Notes under the pieces: model-generated
Databases searched by the model: none
What the model was told of the DNA's origin: nothing
Seen by the model: only the letters and a program-made list of their open reading frames with translations
DNA from: Streptomyces alanosinicus
GTDB taxonomy: Bacteria > Actinomycetota > Actinomycetes > Streptomycetales > Streptomycetaceae
Reading direction: 5' to 3'
DNA: 64,000 bases
NCBI RefSeq assembly: GCF_014650595.1
Contig: NZ_BMVG01000004.1
Span: 248,001 to 312,000, forward strand
Translations under genes and position numbers: made by a program
Part shown: positions 62,879 through 64,000 of the stretch, piece by piece
How positions within the stretch are numbered: position 1 is the stretch's first letter
Layout: each line of letters starts with the position of its first letter

Positions 62879-63424
62879 ATGACGACTGAGCCGGAGCAGC
62901 AGATCGGAGTGGGGACGCAGGACGCGTTCCAGCGCCTGTGGACGCCCCACCGGATGGCTTACATCCAGGGCGAGAACAAGCCGAGCGGTCCGGGGGCCGA
63001 CGACGGCTGTCCTTTCTGCTCCCTCCCGGCCAAGTCGGACGAGGACGGACTGATCGTCCGGCGCGGTGACCATGTGTACGCCGTGCTCAACCTCTACCCG
63101 TACAACGGCGGCCATCTGATGACCGTGCCGTACCGGCATGTCGCCGACTACACCGAGCTGACCGGGCCGGAGACGGCCGAGCTGGCCGAGCTGACCAAGC
63201 AGGCGATGACGGCCCTGCGCACCGCGTCCGGCGCGCACGGCTTCAACATCGGCATGAACCAGGGCACGGTCGCGGGCGCCGGCATCGCGGCCCATCTGCA
63301 CCAGCACATCGTCCCGCGCTGGGGCGGCGACACGAACTTCATGCCGGTCGTCGGCCACACCAAGGTGCTGCCGCAGCTGCTGGCCGACACCCGGAAGATG
63401 CTGGCGGAGGCCTGGCCGGCGTAG
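62879..63424 (+). CDS. HIT-family nucleotide hydrolase/transferase
   Basis: The 181-residue protein has the HIT motif GIAAHLHQHIVPRW (H-x-H-x-H) near residues 140-150 and a CPFCSLPAKSDED zinc-like start (CPFC). It may be a Fhit/Ap4A phosphorylase-like enzyme. ATG 62879 is used; tatgct (62866-62871) upstream could be a -10, making it near-leaderless. It points away from the potassium-channel gene. Confidence 0.9.
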   Translation: MTTEPEQQIGVGTQDAFQRLWTPHRMAYIQGENKPSGPGADDGCPFCSLPAKSDEDGLIVRRGDHVYAVLNLYPYNGGHLMTVPYRHVADYTELTGPETAELAELTKQAMTALRTASGAHGFNIGMNQGTVAGAGIAAHLHQHIVPRWGGDTNFMPVVGHTKVLPQLLADTRKMLAEAWPA

Positions 63425-63432
63425 GGCATCCC

Positions 63433-64000
63433 TCAGGCGTCGTACAGATCGGCCTTCCTCGGCGTCGGGTCCTGCACCAACCCGCTGAGGATGCCCGAAC
63501 GCGTACCGAACTTCTCCGTGTCCACGCCGTTCTCGCCCAGCACCCTGATCGCCGCCGAGTGGACCACACGCAGCACGGGCGTGGCCGCGCGCAGCGCGTC
63601 GTCGGCCATGAAGCGGTGCCGCCACGGCTGGTCGGCCCAGGCGTGCCGCAGACCGAACGGCTCGGGCAGGGCCAGTGAGCCGCCGAGCCAGTTGAGCAGC
63701 GGCGGATACCAGGTCAGCGGGGCGCGGGTGGCGAGGCGCACCACCTCGTCGGTGCCGACCAGGGGCAGCTTGACCGTGCGGGTCTCCCAGGGCTTGAGGG
63801 ACTTGGAGACCTCCTTGGTCGGCGCCTCCGGCTTGGAGGTGAACAGCGAGTTCACCGGTCCGAGCGCATGTCCCGTCACCTCGATCCGCAGCGTCTCGTG
63901 CAGCACCGTCACCGTGATCAGCATGGTGAGGATCAGCTGCCCGTCCCACAGCGTCCACTGCACGCCCAGGTAGTGCCGGTCGCCGCTGCCGAACTGCTGC
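63433..64000 (-). CDS. Unknown protein, N-terminus outside window
   Basis: The visible 188 codons are the C-terminal part of a larger protein. They include HETLRIEVTGHALGPVNSLF, KEVSKSLKPWETRTVKLP, PLTWYPPLLNWLGGSLALPEPFGL and DALRAATPVLRVVHSAAIRVLGENGV. No catalytic motif or clear membrane helix can be seen and no family can be named. The gene runs from beyond 64000 and ends at TGA 63433-63435, 9 bp from the HIT gene stop. Confidence 0.75.
   Translation of the reverse strand, partial: QQFGSGDRHYLGVQWTLWDGQLILTMLITVTVLHETLRIEVTGHALGPVNSLFTSKPEAPTKEVSKSLKPWETRTVKLPLVGTDEVVRLATRAPLTWYPPLLNWLGGSLALPEPFGLRHAWADQPWRHRFMADDALRAATPVLRVVHSAAIRVLGENGVDTEKFGTRSGILSGLVQDPTPRKADLYDA

Overview
The window is high-GC actinobacterial DNA, almost certainly a Streptomyces chromosome. 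It carries the sporulation regulator SsgB, a TIGR02611/PGPGW membrane protein, GTG and TTG starts with GGAG-type ribosome sites, several starts that look leaderless, and PhoP-type 11-bp direct repeats. From memory, the order argJBDR ... argH ... glpQ1 ... metNIQ ... cobalamin genes ... tRNAs ... ssgB ... thrS matches the core of S. coelicolor. No alignment was run, so that match is recall.

Left part (1-27 kb). The arginine cluster argJ-argB-argD-argR (argJ cut by the window edge) is followed by an ECF sigma factor with its zinc-finger anti-sigma partner. A leftward accessory block comes next: a 55-residue peptide with 18 histidines, a 12-bp hairpin, an ABC exporter and a kinase-like protein. 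Beside it lies a flavin-based extracytosolic electron-transfer block: an ApbE flavinyltransferase, two FMN-binding target proteins and two membrane ferric-reductase-like proteins. A divergent two-component system faces this block. An L,D-transpeptidase-like protein and a PPOX-fold protein follow, then argG (with ArgR-type operators) and argH. The rest is an aldo/keto reductase, a TetR-MFS pair, a PlsC acyltransferase, a secreted GlpQ-type phosphodiesterase with a PHO-box-like promoter, a sigma-like protein, an acetyltransferase and two small membrane proteins.

Middle (27-44 kb). A HAD phosphatase gene is interrupted and frameshifted by a short palindromic element. A Cys/Met-rich leader peptide precedes the metNIQ methionine transporter. 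Cobalamin and siroheme genes follow: cobL, a giant disordered-BluB-CobT fusion, and a bifunctional precorrin-2/SUMT gene. Then come a SpoU-family rRNA methyltransferase, a membrane Ser/Thr kinase, a small membrane protein, a phosphotransferase and a His-rich zinc-ribbon protein.

Right part (44-64 kb). Five leftward tRNAs (three Val-GAC, Cys, Gly) are followed by pabB-pabC, a double-GNAT protein, a DsbA-like protein, small membrane proteins, a CGNR regulator and divergent ssgB/PGPGW genes. Two identical tRNA-Val(CAC) genes flank an epoxide-hydrolase-like gene and a deletion scar. In that scar the 5' part of a sugar-binding lipoprotein gene is joined to the 3' part of an exo-rhamnogalacturonan-lyase-like gene. 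The end holds an SRPBCC protein, a DEDDh exonuclease, a DUF4365 two-gene unit, thrS, a small K+-channel-like protein, a HIT protein and a truncated unknown gene.

The most novel-looking items are the His-rich peptide/exporter/kinase cassette, the duplicated flavinylation block beside it, and several gene ends where a short tandem repeat spans the stop codon.
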